Positions 25,030 to 33,912 are shown, numbered from the stretch's first letter. The stretch is DNA of 64,000 nucleotides from a virus (IMGVR_UViG_3300012036_000005:36553-100552); one strand, 5' to 3'. The notes: a model not told the origin generated them from the sequence alone. Translations and numbers: made by a program.

Positions 25030-25710
25030 ATGAAAATTTATATTGGACCATATAAAAAATGGTGGGGACCATATCAAATTGCAGAGTTACTTTGCTTTTG
25101 GGTTAAAGAAACAAAAGATGAATATGGATTCCCGGCAAAGCCTAAATGGGTACATGATTTTGGTACTCGGCTTTCTGAAACTCCATTGTATAAAATATGC
25201 AACTGGATTGAGAGCAAGAGAGAACGTACTATTAAAATACGAATTGATAAGTACGATACCTGGAGTATGGACGACACACTTGCTCGAATTATATTACCAA
25301 TGCTTTTGCAATTAAAGGTAGCTAAGAATGGATCTCCATTCGTTGATGACGAAGATGTTCCTGAACATCTTCGTTCAAGTGCCGCTCCTCCAACAGAAAA
25401 TGAGTGGGACACAGATGACAATCATCACAAGCGTTGGGATTGGATTTTAGAAGAAATGATATGGGCATTTGAACAAAAGTTAACTGACTGGGAATCTCAA
25501 TACTATTCTGGAGAACATGATATTAATTGGGATCCAGTTGATGAAAACGGAAATATAATCAAAGACGAAGACGATGCTAAAAGTTACCGCATGGTATTTG
25601 GTCCTAACGACACTTTTGAGATTGACATAGAAAAAAGAACAATACACGCAAATCGGATAGCAAATGGTTTCCGATTGTTTGGCAAATACTATGAAGGACT
25701 TTGGTGCTAA
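25030..25710 (+). CDS. hypothetical protein widespread in T4-type phages
   Basis: A 226-residue Trp-rich protein (KKWWGPYQIAELLCFW at the start, DNHHKRWDWILEEMIWAFEQ in the middle). It has an excellent ribosome site (AACAGGAG). I recognise the type as recurrent in marine T4-like phages, with no assigned function. No membrane segments are present. Confidence 0.65.
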   Translation: MKIYIGPYKKWWGPYQIAELLCFWVKETKDEYGFPAKPKWVHDFGTRLSETPLYKICNWIESKRERTIKIRIDKYDTWSMDDTLARIILPMLLQLKVAKNGSPFVDDEDVPEHLRSSAAPPTENEWDTDDNHHKRWDWILEEMIWAFEQKLTDWESQYYSGEHDINWDPVDENGNIIKDEDDAKSYRMVFGPNDTFEIDIEKRTIHANRIANGFRLFGKYYEGLWC

Positions 25711-25711
25711 T

Positions 25712-26086
25712 ATGGAATATACAATCTTAATAATGCTTGCTCTCTTAACGACGAAACATTTAATAATTGATTTCTTCCTTCAGGTTCCTTTTATGCATCA
25801 GAACAAACATCTTTGGACTCACCCCGGAGGTTGGTGTCATGCTGGATTGCACGGAATAGGAACTATTCTTTGTTTGATTTGGTGGGTAAATCTTCCTTTG
25901 TTATTTACTGTTGCTCTAGCAGAGATCCTTATTCATTTTTTAACTGATCTCTCAAAAATGAGAATAGGTAAACATTTTGGTTGGGGACCTAACACTCATG
26001 CAGAATTTTGGTGGGCAATGGGAGCTGACCAATGGGTGCATAGTATGACTTATATAGGAATTATTTTAGCGGTGATAAAAATATGA
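25712..26086 (+). CDS. DUF3307-like membrane protein
   Basis: A 124-residue protein with about four hydrophobic helices and conserved polar residues inside them: HLIIDFFLQ, HAGLHGIG, HFLTDLSK and DQWVHSM. This His/Asp pattern is that of the DUF3307 family found in phages and bacteria. The start at 25712 gives a hydrophobic N-terminus. The function is unknown. It is ATGA-coupled to the next gene. Confidence 0.72.
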   Translation: MEYTILIMLALLTTKHLIIDFFLQVPFMHQNKHLWTHPGGWCHAGLHGIGTILCLIWWVNLPLLFTVALAEILIHFLTDLSKMRIGKHFGWGPNTHAEFWWAMGADQWVHSMTYIGIILAVIKI

Positions 26087-26778
26087 TAGTTTGTCAAGAA
26101 GACAAAGACCCAGATCTTTCTCAAAAATATAATATGGATATAGATCCAATTGCTCTTGAAATTGTTATAAGAGAAAAAGTTGGTAATAATAGTTCTTACG
26201 CTATGATATCTGCAGTAATAGACGACTGTGTAAGTTCCTTTAGCTTGCACATAAAAGATAGCCATATAAATCAAGCGAATCAAATTCGAAATTATTACAA
26301 ACATAAGATGCTACATAAGATGTTGAAAGGAGAACATCTCTCAAACTTTCAACATGCTTTGTATGAGATCGTAAACAAGGATTTACCTAAACAAGTTACA
26401 TATGATGAACTTAGGATACTTTCAAAATTATCAGATTTCTATAAAGAAGATAAAGATTACGAAGTTATAGAAAAAAGATTTAAAAATTATACCAAGATTA
26501 ATAATGGTAAAATTTTTCATCTTAACAATGAAAAAATTCAATATATTAAGAATATAGAGAGAATATCCAAAACAGAAAAATCAAAAAGATACTGGTTTAA
26601 CACGGAAAATAATATATTGCTTTGTATACTGCTAGACTTAAATAACCCGCTAGAGTGCCTGCTTAAACGCGAAGTAGCGCATGATAAATTGTTAACAGTA
26701 AATGCAACTTGTTATCCTGGTGTCATTCCAGGAAGAGATATTAAATTCTACCAATTGGGTGAATGGAAAATTGTATGA
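26083..26778 (+). CDS. hypothetical protein
   Basis: A 231-residue protein, Lys-rich and helical in the middle, coupled at both ends to its neighbours. No motif is recognised. Confidence 0.55.
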   Translation: MIVCQEDKDPDLSQKYNMDIDPIALEIVIREKVGNNSSYAMISAVIDDCVSSFSLHIKDSHINQANQIRNYYKHKMLHKMLKGEHLSNFQHALYEIVNKDLPKQVTYDELRILSKLSDFYKEDKDYEVIEKRFKNYTKINNGKIFHLNNEKIQYIKNIERISKTEKSKRYWFNTENNILLCILLDLNNPLECLLKREVAHDKLLTVNATCYPGVIPGRDIKFYQLGEWKIV

Positions 26779-27044
26779 ATAAAGAACAAAAGATTAATTT
26801 CGTCGCCGAATTAGCAATGGAAGTTGAAATATTTGACCGGATCAATTGGGGCGAACTAAATATTAATAAGGAAGAAGCCTTTTTAAATATAGCAGAAAAG
26901 GTATGTAATCAAGCCGAAACTGTTTCTGAAGACCAAAGAGATATAGTTAATGCTACAACTATAACTAAACTCCTTGTTGAAAACATGGTTTTAAACATTT
27001 TAATTGAGAAGATGAGAGATGGATATCGAGGAGAAAAAAACTGA
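26775..27044 (+). CDS. hypothetical protein
   Basis: An 89-residue acidic helical protein. The ATG at 26775 overlaps the previous TGA, which favours it over an upstream in-frame ATG. Confidence 0.55.
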   Translation: MNKEQKINFVAELAMEVEIFDRINWGELNINKEEAFLNIAEKVCNQAETVSEDQRDIVNATTITKLLVENMVLNILIEKMRDGYRGEKN

Positions 27045-27396
27045 ATCTAATACTGATGAAATAGATCCCATAAAGAAACTTTTTCAAGATGCTAATCGAG
27101 AAAAGAGAAAATTAAGAGATCGGTTAAAAGAATTAGAAACAGAAGTAGAAGTACTCACACCAACTACACCAACCGGTACATTTGATTGGTATATCAAATG
27201 GATAGCTGTATTTTTTGGTGTTGGTGGAATTTTCTTAGCATCAGCTGGTTATACAATAATAGGGCCTTCATTCTATCTAATATCTTCCATATGTTGGGTA
27301 TTAGTAGGAATGAATTGGCAAGATAGGGCTATAATGATAGGTAGTTCGATTAGTGGAACCGCGGTAGCACTACAAATGATGGAGTTATTAAAATGA
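27019..27396 (+). CDS. membrane protein with N-terminal coiled coil
   Basis: A 125-residue protein. Residues 20-48 form a charged coiled coil, followed by two or three hydrophobic segments (WIAVFFGVGGIFLASAGYTI and FYLISSICWVLVGMNW). Probably an inner-membrane protein; the function is unknown. Confidence 0.6.
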   Translation: MDIEEKKTESNTDEIDPIKKLFQDANREKRKLRDRLKELETEVEVLTPTTPTGTFDWYIKWIAVFFGVGGIFLASAGYTIIGPSFYLISSICWVLVGMNWQDRAIMIGSSISGTAVALQMMELLK

Positions 27397-27632
27397 AAAC
27401 AAAAATATTTCACGAAGATCAATGTGAAGTAACTTGCACTGACAATGATAGAATGGTAATAGCAGAAGTACATCAATTTAAGATAGAAGATTATTTAACT
27501 GTTGTAATTGAAAAATCAGCTAAAATTAATATGAGATACAATAGACGACATAAAATATACATTGGTAACTTAGGTGTAATGGAATTTACTTCTCCTGGAC
27601 CACTAACTCATGTAATTAACAAAGGTAGATAA
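27393..27632 (+). CDS. hypothetical protein
   Basis: A 79-residue protein, ATGA-coupled to the membrane protein gene. It is beta-rich by appearance and carries no recognised motif. Confidence 0.5.
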   Translation: MKTKIFHEDQCEVTCTDNDRMVIAEVHQFKIEDYLTVVIEKSAKINMRYNRRHKIYIGNLGVMEFTSPGPLTHVINKGR

Positions 27633-27640
27633 ATACTATT

Positions 27641-28102
27641 ATGAAAATGTTATCATTAAATACAATGTCAAATATCTTTTTGTCATGTTGTCTTTTATTT
27701 GGATTTTCTCTATCAACTATATTATATCTTGATTTTAGAGTTTTAGATCCTATATATAACGTTACAGCTTTTTCAAAAAAAGATGTTTTTCCTGGAGGAA
27801 TTGCAACTTTAATATTCACTTATACCAAACCCCATCAACTTGATTCAGAAGTAATAGATAGGTGGTTACTGTGTGATGATGATATATATTGGCTAACAGG
27901 CCCTGCAGCTAACACAAATAGAGCATCATGGCCAACTGGAATTGATAAAGAAATAGAAATTTTTATAAGAATTCCTGCAGAAGTTGTCCCTGGTCAATTC
28001 TGTATGTATGGATCCACTGTAGAATATAAAAGAATTTTACTTCCAAATATAACTTTGAGAAATCCTCCAGTTTTAGTTAAAATTAAAGTGCTCAATAATT
28101 AA
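27641..28102 (+). CDS. membrane-anchored hypothetical protein
   Basis: A 153-residue protein with one N-terminal hydrophobic segment (IFLSCCLLFGFSLSTILYL) and a beta-rich outer domain containing two Cys. A GATAAATA box lies five bases before the ATG and no Shine-Dalgarno is visible, the same leaderless layout as at 46942. The box also overlaps the end of the upstream gene. Confidence 0.55.
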   Translation: MKMLSLNTMSNIFLSCCLLFGFSLSTILYLDFRVLDPIYNVTAFSKKDVFPGGIATLIFTYTKPHQLDSEVIDRWLLCDDDIYWLTGPAANTNRASWPTGIDKEIEIFIRIPAEVVPGQFCMYGSTVEYKRILLPNITLRNPPVLVKIKVLNN

Positions 28103-28131
28103 TTTGATTTTCCTTTAAATTCTTGCTATTG

Positions 28132-28137
28132 TATAAT
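28132..28137 (+). promoter_or_regulatory. -10 box of a sigma70-type promoter
   Basis: A clean TATAAT with no good -35 at the right distance. It lies 26 bases before the YqeY gene. Confidence 0.5.
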
Positions 28138-28162
28138 ACAATTTATAGCAAGGAGTCAGGCC

Positions 28163-28603
28163 ATGAGCCTCAAACAAATTAAAGAAGATACACTTCAGTT
28201 GCGTAAGTCACGCGATCCAATGGCTAGTAAGATGGTGACATTGCTGTCGGCTATCAATACAGTAGCAAAAGACGACGGAAATCGAGAACCAACAGATGAC
28301 GATACTGTAAAGGTTATCAATAAATTCCTAAAAGGTGTTCGAGAATCTCTTGATTATTATGTAGTCAATAATCAAGACATTACGCCGCTTGAAAAAGAAA
28401 TTGCACTGTATGAAAAATATCTTCCTAAAATGATGAATGCAGAACAAACAGATAATGCTGTTCGTATTTCTATTGCAGCAGTTGATGCTAAAGAAGCTTC
28501 TGACATGGGCAAAGTTATGGCGCATCTTAAGAAGGGATATGGTTCTTCTTTAGATATGAAGATGGCTAGCAATTTGGTGAGAGAAAAGTTGTCAAATGCT
28601 TGA
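28163..28603 (+). CDS. YqeY/GatB C-terminal-like protein
   Basis: A 146-residue protein matching the YqeY family: N-terminal helix LKQIKEDTLQLRKSRD, KVINKFLKGVRES, the YEKYLPKMM turn, and the C-terminal MGKVMAHLKKGYGSSLDM with the final helix. In GatCAB this domain recognises misacylated tRNA; stand-alone YqeY proteins probably bind tRNA too. It fits the many tRNA genes in this genome, though its actual role is unknown. The ribosome site GCAAGGAG is strong. Confidence 0.82.
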   Translation: MSLKQIKEDTLQLRKSRDPMASKMVTLLSAINTVAKDDGNREPTDDDTVKVINKFLKGVRESLDYYVVNNQDITPLEKEIALYEKYLPKMMNAEQTDNAVRISIAAVDAKEASDMGKVMAHLKKGYGSSLDMKMASNLVREKLSNA

Positions 28604-28877
28604 TCTTTTTGTAATAGAATCTAATGGACAACTTTTTCATGCTATCGGAGGAAGCGGCGATCAATTCGACTCTCAAGAACGAACTGCAATCTTTTACAGT
28701 CGTAAAAATGCAGAAAAGAAGATACGTTATTCTTTAAGAGCGGCAAAAATTAAGTTTTCTCAAGCAATAAATAATACCTACAAAAAAATAAGAGCTGAAG
28801 AGATTGAACAATGGAAGAATGCAAAAGTTCTTCAATTAAACATAGTAGGATTTAAGGAACCAGATAATGAAAGTTAA
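28596..28877 (+). CDS. hypothetical protein
   Basis: A 93-residue protein overlapping the yqeY-like gene by 8 bases. It has a basic helix (IRYSLRAAKIKFSQA). The function is unknown. Confidence 0.55.
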   Translation: MLDLFVIESNGQLFHAIGGSGDQFDSQERTAIFYSRKNAEKKIRYSLRAAKIKFSQAINNTYKKIRAEEIEQWKNAKVLQLNIVGFKEPDNES

Positions 28878-29127
28878 AGAACTAATTGAACAGTTGAATG
28901 ATATTGATCCTGAATTGGAAGTTATCTGTCAGCGTGATAGTGAAGGAAATGGTTACAGTCCATTAGAAGGTGTTGATGCTAATGCAATCTATATAGCAGA
29001 AACCACTTGGTCCGGAGACGTGTATGATAGATCCGGGACGGCAGAAGACGCAGATATGGCGGAAAGCGAATGGGGAAAGTTAAAGAAAGATCATCCTTGT
29101 GCGGTTATATTGTTTCCTGTTAATTAA
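28867..29127 (+). CDS. hypothetical acidic protein
   Basis: An 86-residue acidic protein starting MKVKELIEQLNDIDPELEVI, a small alpha/beta opening seen in many phage proteins of unknown role. Confidence 0.6.
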   Translation: MKVKELIEQLNDIDPELEVICQRDSEGNGYSPLEGVDANAIYIAETTWSGDVYDRSGTAEDADMAESEWGKLKKDHPCAVILFPVN

Positions 29128-29139
29128 GGGAAGAGAAAA

Positions 29140-30354
29140 ATGGCAGAGTTTGAAGTAAAAATCGTTCAGGTCGATAAGGTAATCGAGCATCCAAATGCAG
29201 ATCGTCTTACTATTGTAAAAATTGGTGGATACAACTGTATCGCCAACAAGAAAGAAGATGGATCCTGGCGTTATCAATCTGGTGATTTAGTAGTTTATAT
29301 TCCAGAAGGTGCTCTACTACAAGAATGGCTTTTGCGTCATCTTAATATGTGGAATGAAGAGAAGAATAAAGGGTACCTTGCTGGTTCAGCTGGCAATCGA
29401 GTTAAGGCAATAAATCTTAGAGGAGTAGTTAGCCAAGGTGTACTACTTCCTGTAACGATAGAAGACGCCTTTCTTGTAGATGGTAAATCTTGGTATATTT
29501 CGGATGTTCAAACTGAAGCTGAGCGTATGGCGATAGCAGAAGGTAATACTATTGACAAGGTAAAAACTAAAACATTAGGAATTGATGTTTCTGATATATT
29601 AGGCATTATTAAGTATGAACCGGTTATACCCTCAAGTATGAATGGTGAAGTAGAAAATGGCACAGGGATGACTTTGTCATACGATATTGAAAATATGCAG
29701 AAATATCCAACTGTGATTAAAGAGGGCGAAGAAGTTGTTATAACCGAACAATTGCACGGCACTTGGGCGTGTTATGGATTGTGGCCAACTGACAATTCTT
29801 TCAAACATATTATTACATCTAAAGGACTCTCTTCTAAAGGTTTAATTTTTAAACTAACCGAAGAAAATCTAATAAAGAATGTTTATTTTCGTGCACATTC
29901 GGGTACAATTGACCTAAATGACGAATACCTTACTCAAAGGTTGATGTCATGGATGAAAAATACTAATATAACCGAACCGGTTTATTTGCTTGGCGAAGTG
30001 TATGGTAAAGGAATACAAGATTTGTCATACAGCACCGAACGTCCTTTGTTTCGTTTGTTTGACATCTATATTGGAGAACCAGGAAAGGGTAGATATGTAA
30101 ACTACGACGACATGGTTACAATAGCAAATTTGATATCTGTTGATACCGTACCATTATTGTACCGTGGACTCTTTTCAGAAGATGTTGCCAAAGAACACCG
30201 TGACGGAAAAACTGTTCTTGGTGGAAAAAATATAAGAGAAGGTGTAGTAATTACACCAATAAAAGAACGAAGAGATACTATGCTCGGAAGGGTCAAATTG
30301 AAACTAGTATCACCGGATTATCTATTGCGCAAGAATGCAACAGAATACAACTAA
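29140..30354 (+). CDS. Rnl5/DRB0094-type RNA ligase homologue with Gln at the catalytic Lys
   Basis: A 404-residue protein. Residues 1-130 form an N-terminal OB-like domain (FEVKIVQVDKVIEHPNADRL), as in Deinococcus DraRnl. The ligase domain shows motif III LLGEVYGKGIQ, motif IV REGVVIT and motif V VK-LKLVSPDYLLRK. Motif I reads TEQLHGTW, where active ligases have E-K-x-(D/H)-G: the nucleophilic Lys is Gln (codon CAA). Unless the alignment is off, it cannot form the enzyme-AMP intermediate and would be a binding protein or seal only pre-adenylated RNA. A normal Rnl1 is encoded at 19728. Confidence 0.82.
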   Translation: MAEFEVKIVQVDKVIEHPNADRLTIVKIGGYNCIANKKEDGSWRYQSGDLVVYIPEGALLQEWLLRHLNMWNEEKNKGYLAGSAGNRVKAINLRGVVSQGVLLPVTIEDAFLVDGKSWYISDVQTEAERMAIAEGNTIDKVKTKTLGIDVSDILGIIKYEPVIPSSMNGEVENGTGMTLSYDIENMQKYPTVIKEGEEVVITEQLHGTWACYGLWPTDNSFKHIITSKGLSSKGLIFKLTEENLIKNVYFRAHSGTIDLNDEYLTQRLMSWMKNTNITEPVYLLGEVYGKGIQDLSYSTERPLFRLFDIYIGEPGKGRYVNYDDMVTIANLISVDTVPLLYRGLFSEDVAKEHRDGKTVLGGKNIREGVVITPIKERRDTMLGRVKLKLVSPDYLLRKNATEYN

Positions 30355-30372
30355 CCTTTGGAGATATGAAAG

Positions 30373-30906
30373 ATGAAAAATTCTAAACTTATTGTAGACC
30401 TATTTGTTACACATCATGATACCGATGTTTCTTTATATCCGCCAGACCGATGGTCTAGCTATAGAAATAATTCGGTTAATCTAAAAAATGGACTAACCGT
30501 TCCTCTTGCTATGATGGTTCCGGATGGACACCATGCTGGTGCTGTTAAGAGGAAAGGAACAGCAATTGAATGGGCGAACCGCAGCGGTGGTTGGGTTCCT
30601 GGTGGAACAAAATCAATTCCTGGAATTGCTAATACTTATAAAAACGATCCGGTTAATGGTTTTGAATTTGTTGGTTCAGTTGAACGCTACACTACCGCTA
30701 ATAAATGGCTTCGTGTATTTGATCCCCGTGGATATGTATTAGAAATTAGTGTTGAAAATGCTGTTTTTCTAATGGAGAATTCAACTATTATAAAGGGTGT
30801 TGTACAAGAAAATTGTGTATGGGGTCGTTTGGGCGCAACGAATACTCTAGTTCCAGAGGGATCAGAATTATATAATGACATGAAAGCAAACAAACCTGCT
30901 TATTGA
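30373..30906 (+). CDS. hypothetical protein
   Basis: A 177-residue protein, beta-rich, Gly/Asn-rich, with conserved-looking Trp and Asp residues. A weak GGAGATATGAAAG site precedes it. No family is recognised. Confidence 0.55.
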   Translation: MKNSKLIVDLFVTHHDTDVSLYPPDRWSSYRNNSVNLKNGLTVPLAMMVPDGHHAGAVKRKGTAIEWANRSGGWVPGGTKSIPGIANTYKNDPVNGFEFVGSVERYTTANKWLRVFDPRGYVLEISVENAVFLMENSTIIKGVVQENCVWGRLGATNTLVPEGSELYNDMKANKPAY

Positions 30907-30914
30907 TATTTTGC

Positions 30915-30943
30915 TTGACAATTCTCAGTTGTTACGTTATAAT
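30915..30943 (+). promoter_or_regulatory. consensus sigma70 promoter
   Basis: TTGACA (30915-30920), a 17-base spacer and TATAAT (30938-30943): a perfect consensus for the operon at 30968-33402. Confidence 0.92.
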
Positions 30944-30967
30944 TTAACAGTAATAGAGGAGTGATTC

Positions 30968-31348
30968 ATGCAACTAGCAAGTCCACAATTAACGACTACT
31001 AGAACTAAAAAGCGAAATAAGAAGAAGTCCCAAAGAGATCTTGATGCCAACAAGCGGCATCAAGATTACCTCCGTAGCATGGGCGTGCATCCAGAACAAT
31101 TAAAAGCAAAAGCTAAAAAAGCAAAAGATGCCAAAGACAAGGCGTCTAAGCCCGCGTACAACGCGGACACAGTGCGGAGACATACTGCAAGCGCATCTAG
31201 TATGCAAGGCGTAGGAGCCAAGAAGGAACCAATGATTTATAATGGCGAACGTAAATTGCTTGGTATTGCTACTATGCACAAATCAAACATGGTCCCTGTA
31301 TTTGATAAAGGAAATGCAGAAGAACTCGCAAAGATGCGAAGGAATTAA
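30968..31348 (+). CDS. basic protein, first gene of a strong operon
   Basis: A 126-residue protein, very Lys-rich in residues 10-70 (TKKRNKKKSQRDLDANKR, KAKAKKAKDAKDKASK), then a short structured end. It is first behind a perfect promoter, so made early and strongly. Nucleic-acid binding is likely. Similar proteins recur in T4-type marine phages. Confidence 0.65.
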   Translation: MQLASPQLTTTRTKKRNKKKSQRDLDANKRHQDYLRSMGVHPEQLKAKAKKAKDAKDKASKPAYNADTVRRHTASASSMQGVGAKKEPMIYNGERKLLGIATMHKSNMVPVFDKGNAEELAKMRRN

Positions 31349-31357
31349 AAGGTTAAA

Positions 31358-31687
31358 ATGGCAAAATACATAAAAGGAAATTTCAAAGGTCTTTCTAAGG
31401 CAGAGAGAGCACTTGCACTTGAGGTGCATTTAAAATATTTAGAAAGAATATTTAGATCAGGGCAAGTTCCTTTTGGTCAAAGACACAATCTTAATGAAGA
31501 AATTGAAGAAGTTAGTATTAAGTTGACTCGATCAAAATCTTCGCCCGGATTTGAAACAAGTGAATTTTTTGAATTACAGAGAAAATATAACACAGATCAA
31601 GAATATACAGAACATCTTGATTCTATCATCAACAAAGATATAGATGAGTATGCTGCCGAATTGTTAGAACGATCAAAACAAAAGTAG
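31358..31687 (+). CDS. hypothetical protein
   Basis: A 109-residue helical charged protein ending in TAG. No motif is recognised. It belongs to the operon from 30968. Confidence 0.55.
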   Translation: MAKYIKGNFKGLSKAERALALEVHLKYLERIFRSGQVPFGQRHNLNEEIEEVSIKLTRSKSSPGFETSEFFELQRKYNTDQEYTEHLDSIINKDIDEYAAELLERSKQK

Positions 31688-31696
31688 GAAATTAAA

Positions 31697-32008
31697 ATGT
31701 ATAAACCTTTGTCGGATAGATTAACCATCCGAGAGAGTAAAATTGAAGGTGTAGGACTTTTTGCGACAAAAAAGTTTCCGGCAAATACAGTTTTAGGAAT
31801 GGCACATATCAAAAATGTAAATTTTCCACATGGATATATTCGAACAGCAGTAGGTGCATTTTATAATCATTCAGACGATGCTAATTGTAAAACTATGAAT
31901 GGTTATTGGCAACACATGCCAGTAAAGTATCTTGTTACTATTCGAGATATAAATGCAGGAGAGGAACTTACTGCTCAATATACACTTTATAACGTAGAAG
32001 ACATGTAA
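31697..32008 (+). CDS. SET-domain protein
   Basis: A 103-residue minimal SET domain. It has the opening RESKIEGVGLFATKKF, the AFYNHSDDANC catalytic-site motif (NHS), and GEELTAQYTLY. SET proteins methylate protein lysines using SAM. The core is very short, lacking typical insertions, but similar short SET proteins are known in phages. Its stop shares a base with the next start. Confidence 0.8.
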   Translation: MYKPLSDRLTIRESKIEGVGLFATKKFPANTVLGMAHIKNVNFPHGYIRTAVGAFYNHSDDANCKTMNGYWQHMPVKYLVTIRDINAGEELTAQYTLYNVEDM

Positions 32009-32415
32009 TGATAAGTCGACCATCTTTAATCAAATATAAAGATCTAATAGAGAAATATCCAGAGTTGTTAGGCAACATTGAAGGCCCACCGGTTGAACAA
32101 GGTTGGAATAATATTCTTGATCAGATCTGTTCAACCATTGAATGTCAAATTAAAATAAACGGTGTAACTCGACCCAAAGTTCTTCGAATTAAAGAAAAAT
32201 ATGGAACTCTGTGTTTTTATTATCGATGGATTAAAATACCTCCAGTTCTCTTAAGAAGAGAGATAGAAGATACAATATCTATGATAGAATATACTTCAAA
32301 CCATATATGTGAAAGATGTGGACGGCCTGGCGAACTTAGAGATGGAGCTTGGATAAAAACATTGTGTGATTTTTGTGAAACTAATGAGATACTGCAAGGT
32401 AAACGATGTTTGTAA
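32008..32415 (+). CDS. zinc-binding hypothetical protein
   Basis: A 135-residue protein. The middle has IKEKYGTLCFYYRW, and the end a treble-clef-like HICERCGRPGEL...TLCDFC. The combination is recurrent in T4-type and other phages, with no known function. Confidence 0.65.
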   Translation: MISRPSLIKYKDLIEKYPELLGNIEGPPVEQGWNNILDQICSTIECQIKINGVTRPKVLRIKEKYGTLCFYYRWIKIPPVLLRREIEDTISMIEYTSNHICERCGRPGELRDGAWIKTLCDFCETNEILQGKRCL

Positions 32416-32645
32416 ATCATAAATTACATAAACCCGGCCAGGCAATACATATGTTATTATGTAATTATGATATTGGTAATACTCTTGAAGAAAGAGATGA
32501 AAGAAATAATAAAATTGATAGATGGATAGTGAAATACCGTAAAAAATCTAAAATAAAATTGGTTATGTCTGATAGTTTTTATGTACTTAAAATCTATTTT
32601 GAAGACCCAAAATTAGCTACCTTATTTGCAGTAACGTTTGGATAA
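32406..32645 (+). CDS. hypothetical protein
   Basis: A 79-residue basic protein overlapping the zinc protein by 10 bases. No motif is recognised. Confidence 0.5.
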   Translation: MFVNHKLHKPGQAIHMLLCNYDIGNTLEERDERNNKIDRWIVKYRKKSKIKLVMSDSFYVLKIYFEDPKLATLFAVTFG

Positions 32646-32647
32646 AA

Positions 32648-33016
32648 ATGAATACAATAAAAGATACAATCGCAACAATAAAGAATATTCCAACTAAAGA
32701 AAAATTAGAAAGTATTCTTCTAGAAAAGACAGTCTTAGTTGAATATAGAAAACTTGACGGAGACGTAAGAATGATGTCTCTTACTAAGAATTTAAAATCA
32801 ATTCCAGTTACCCATCATCCTAAAGAGGTAAAAGAACCTCACGAAAAAAATATAACTGGTTGGTGTGAAGAAGCCGACGGATGGAGATCTTTTCGTTATG
32901 ATAATCTTATTAAAGTAGATCAAGATGAGTCAAATGTTATACTACACATAGGCACTAGTCTTATTCAACAAGAAATTGACAAAGAAATAATTGATTCTTT
33001 AGGATTGAAAAAATGA
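32648..33016 (+). CDS. hypothetical protein with DUF2693-like segment
   Basis: A 122-residue protein. VLVEYRKLDGDVRMMSLTKN and GWRSFRYDNLIKV recall phage DUF2693/WYL-like small proteins, in which a short strand-rich domain ends with WRsFR. It is ATGA-coupled to the SLOG gene. Confidence 0.55.
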   Translation: MNTIKDTIATIKNIPTKEKLESILLEKTVLVEYRKLDGDVRMMSLTKNLKSIPVTHHPKEVKEPHEKNITGWCEEADGWRSFRYDNLIKVDQDESNVILHIGTSLIQQEIDKEIIDSLGLKK

Positions 33017-33402
33017 AAATAGGATTTACCGGAACTCGAAATGAAATTACAACAAAACAGTTTGATGATCTATTTCATTTTATAAATCAACTTGAAAATG
33101 TTACTATGTGCCATCATGGAGATTGTGTAGGCGCGGACGCAACGTTTCATGATATTTGTGAATCTCTCGGTTTACCTATTACTATACATCCTCCTGTTGA
33201 AGATAAATTAAGAGCATGGAAAAAATCAGACCTAATAGAAGAACCAAAAACATATCTTGTTCGTAATCGAATGATTGTTGACAGTAGTGATTTGTTAATA
33301 GGAGTTCCGAGGGCGATGAAAGAAACAAGAGGCGGAACTTGGTACACTATCAATTACGCTAAAAAGAAAGGCGTTCCTCAAGAGATTATATGGCCGAAAT
33401 AA
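33013..33402 (+). CDS. SLOG-family nucleotide-binding protein
   Basis: A 129-residue Rossmann-like protein: N-terminal GFTGTR strand-loop, HHGDCVGADATFH and the ending KETRGGTWYTINYAKKKG. This is the SLOG/YspA-like pattern that binds nucleotide-derived ligands. Related SLOG proteins act in DNA uptake, cytokinin synthesis and immune signalling. The ligand here is unknown. Confidence 0.75.
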   Translation: MKIGFTGTRNEITTKQFDDLFHFINQLENVTMCHHGDCVGADATFHDICESLGLPITIHPPVEDKLRAWKKSDLIEEPKTYLVRNRMIVDSSDLLIGVPRAMKETRGGTWYTINYAKKKGVPQEIIWPK

Positions 33403-33405
33403 CAC

Positions 33406-33434
33406 TTGACTATATAAGAATAACACTATATAAT
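33406..33434 (+). promoter_or_regulatory. sigma70-type promoter for tRNA-Ser
   Basis: TTGACT (33406-33411), a 17-base spacer and TATAAT (33429-33434), 22 bases before the tRNA. Confidence 0.85.
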
Positions 33435-33456
33435 CTATATAAATAAAAGACGTTAA

Positions 33457-33546
33457 GGAGAGTTGGCTGAGCGGCCGAAGGCGGTGCCCTGCTAAGGCAT
33501 TGAACGCGCAAGCGTTCCGAGGGTTCGAATCCCTCACTCTCCGCCA
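33457..33546 (+). tRNA. tRNA-Ser(GCT)
   Basis: Acceptor GGAGAGT pairs with ACTCTCC; anticodon loop CTGCTAA; long class II variable arm; CCA is encoded. It reads AGC/AGU. First tRNA of the array. Confidence 0.93.
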
Positions 33547-33588
33547 TAAATAATAATAGAAATAATTTGGTCACATTCAAATTATTTC

Positions 33589-33617
33589 TTGACAAAGAGA
33601 CTAAATAAAAGTATAAT
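33589..33617 (+). promoter_or_regulatory. consensus sigma70 promoter
   Basis: TTGACA (33589-33594), a 17-base spacer and TATAAT (33612-33617), upstream of the small gene at 33664. Confidence 0.9.
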
Positions 33618-33663
33618 ACAAAGACGTTAAAGAAACAGCGTTTAGTAAAATAGGAATTAAGAA

Positions 33664-33882
33664 ATGCAAACAGAATTTATTCTTTTAGGTTCAGATAGAA
33701 CCCGCGGATTTCCACAGTCCTCGCTCGGAGAAGAGCGCGGTGCGAATTCTAAAGAAACCATGATTAAAGAAACCATCATTGAAAAAGATCATGGTTTTAT
33801 AAATCCTGGAATGTATATTCCAACAGCTGACAAGCCGTGGAGTGTGCAAAATTCGAATAGCCCTGGGGGTAGCAGTTGCTAG
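33664..33882 (+). CDS. small hypothetical protein
   Basis: A 72-residue ORF between a perfect promoter and a strong terminator, with AGGAATTAAGAA before ATG. It is Gly/Asn/Ser-rich with no motif. The monocistronic unit supports expression; the protein itself is unrecognised. Confidence 0.55.
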   Translation: MQTEFILLGSDRTRGFPQSSLGEERGANSKETMIKETIIEKDHGFINPGMYIPTADKPWSVQNSNSPGGSSC

Positions 33883-33912
33883 TCTAGCAACAACTATTTA
33901 AACGAAAGTTTA

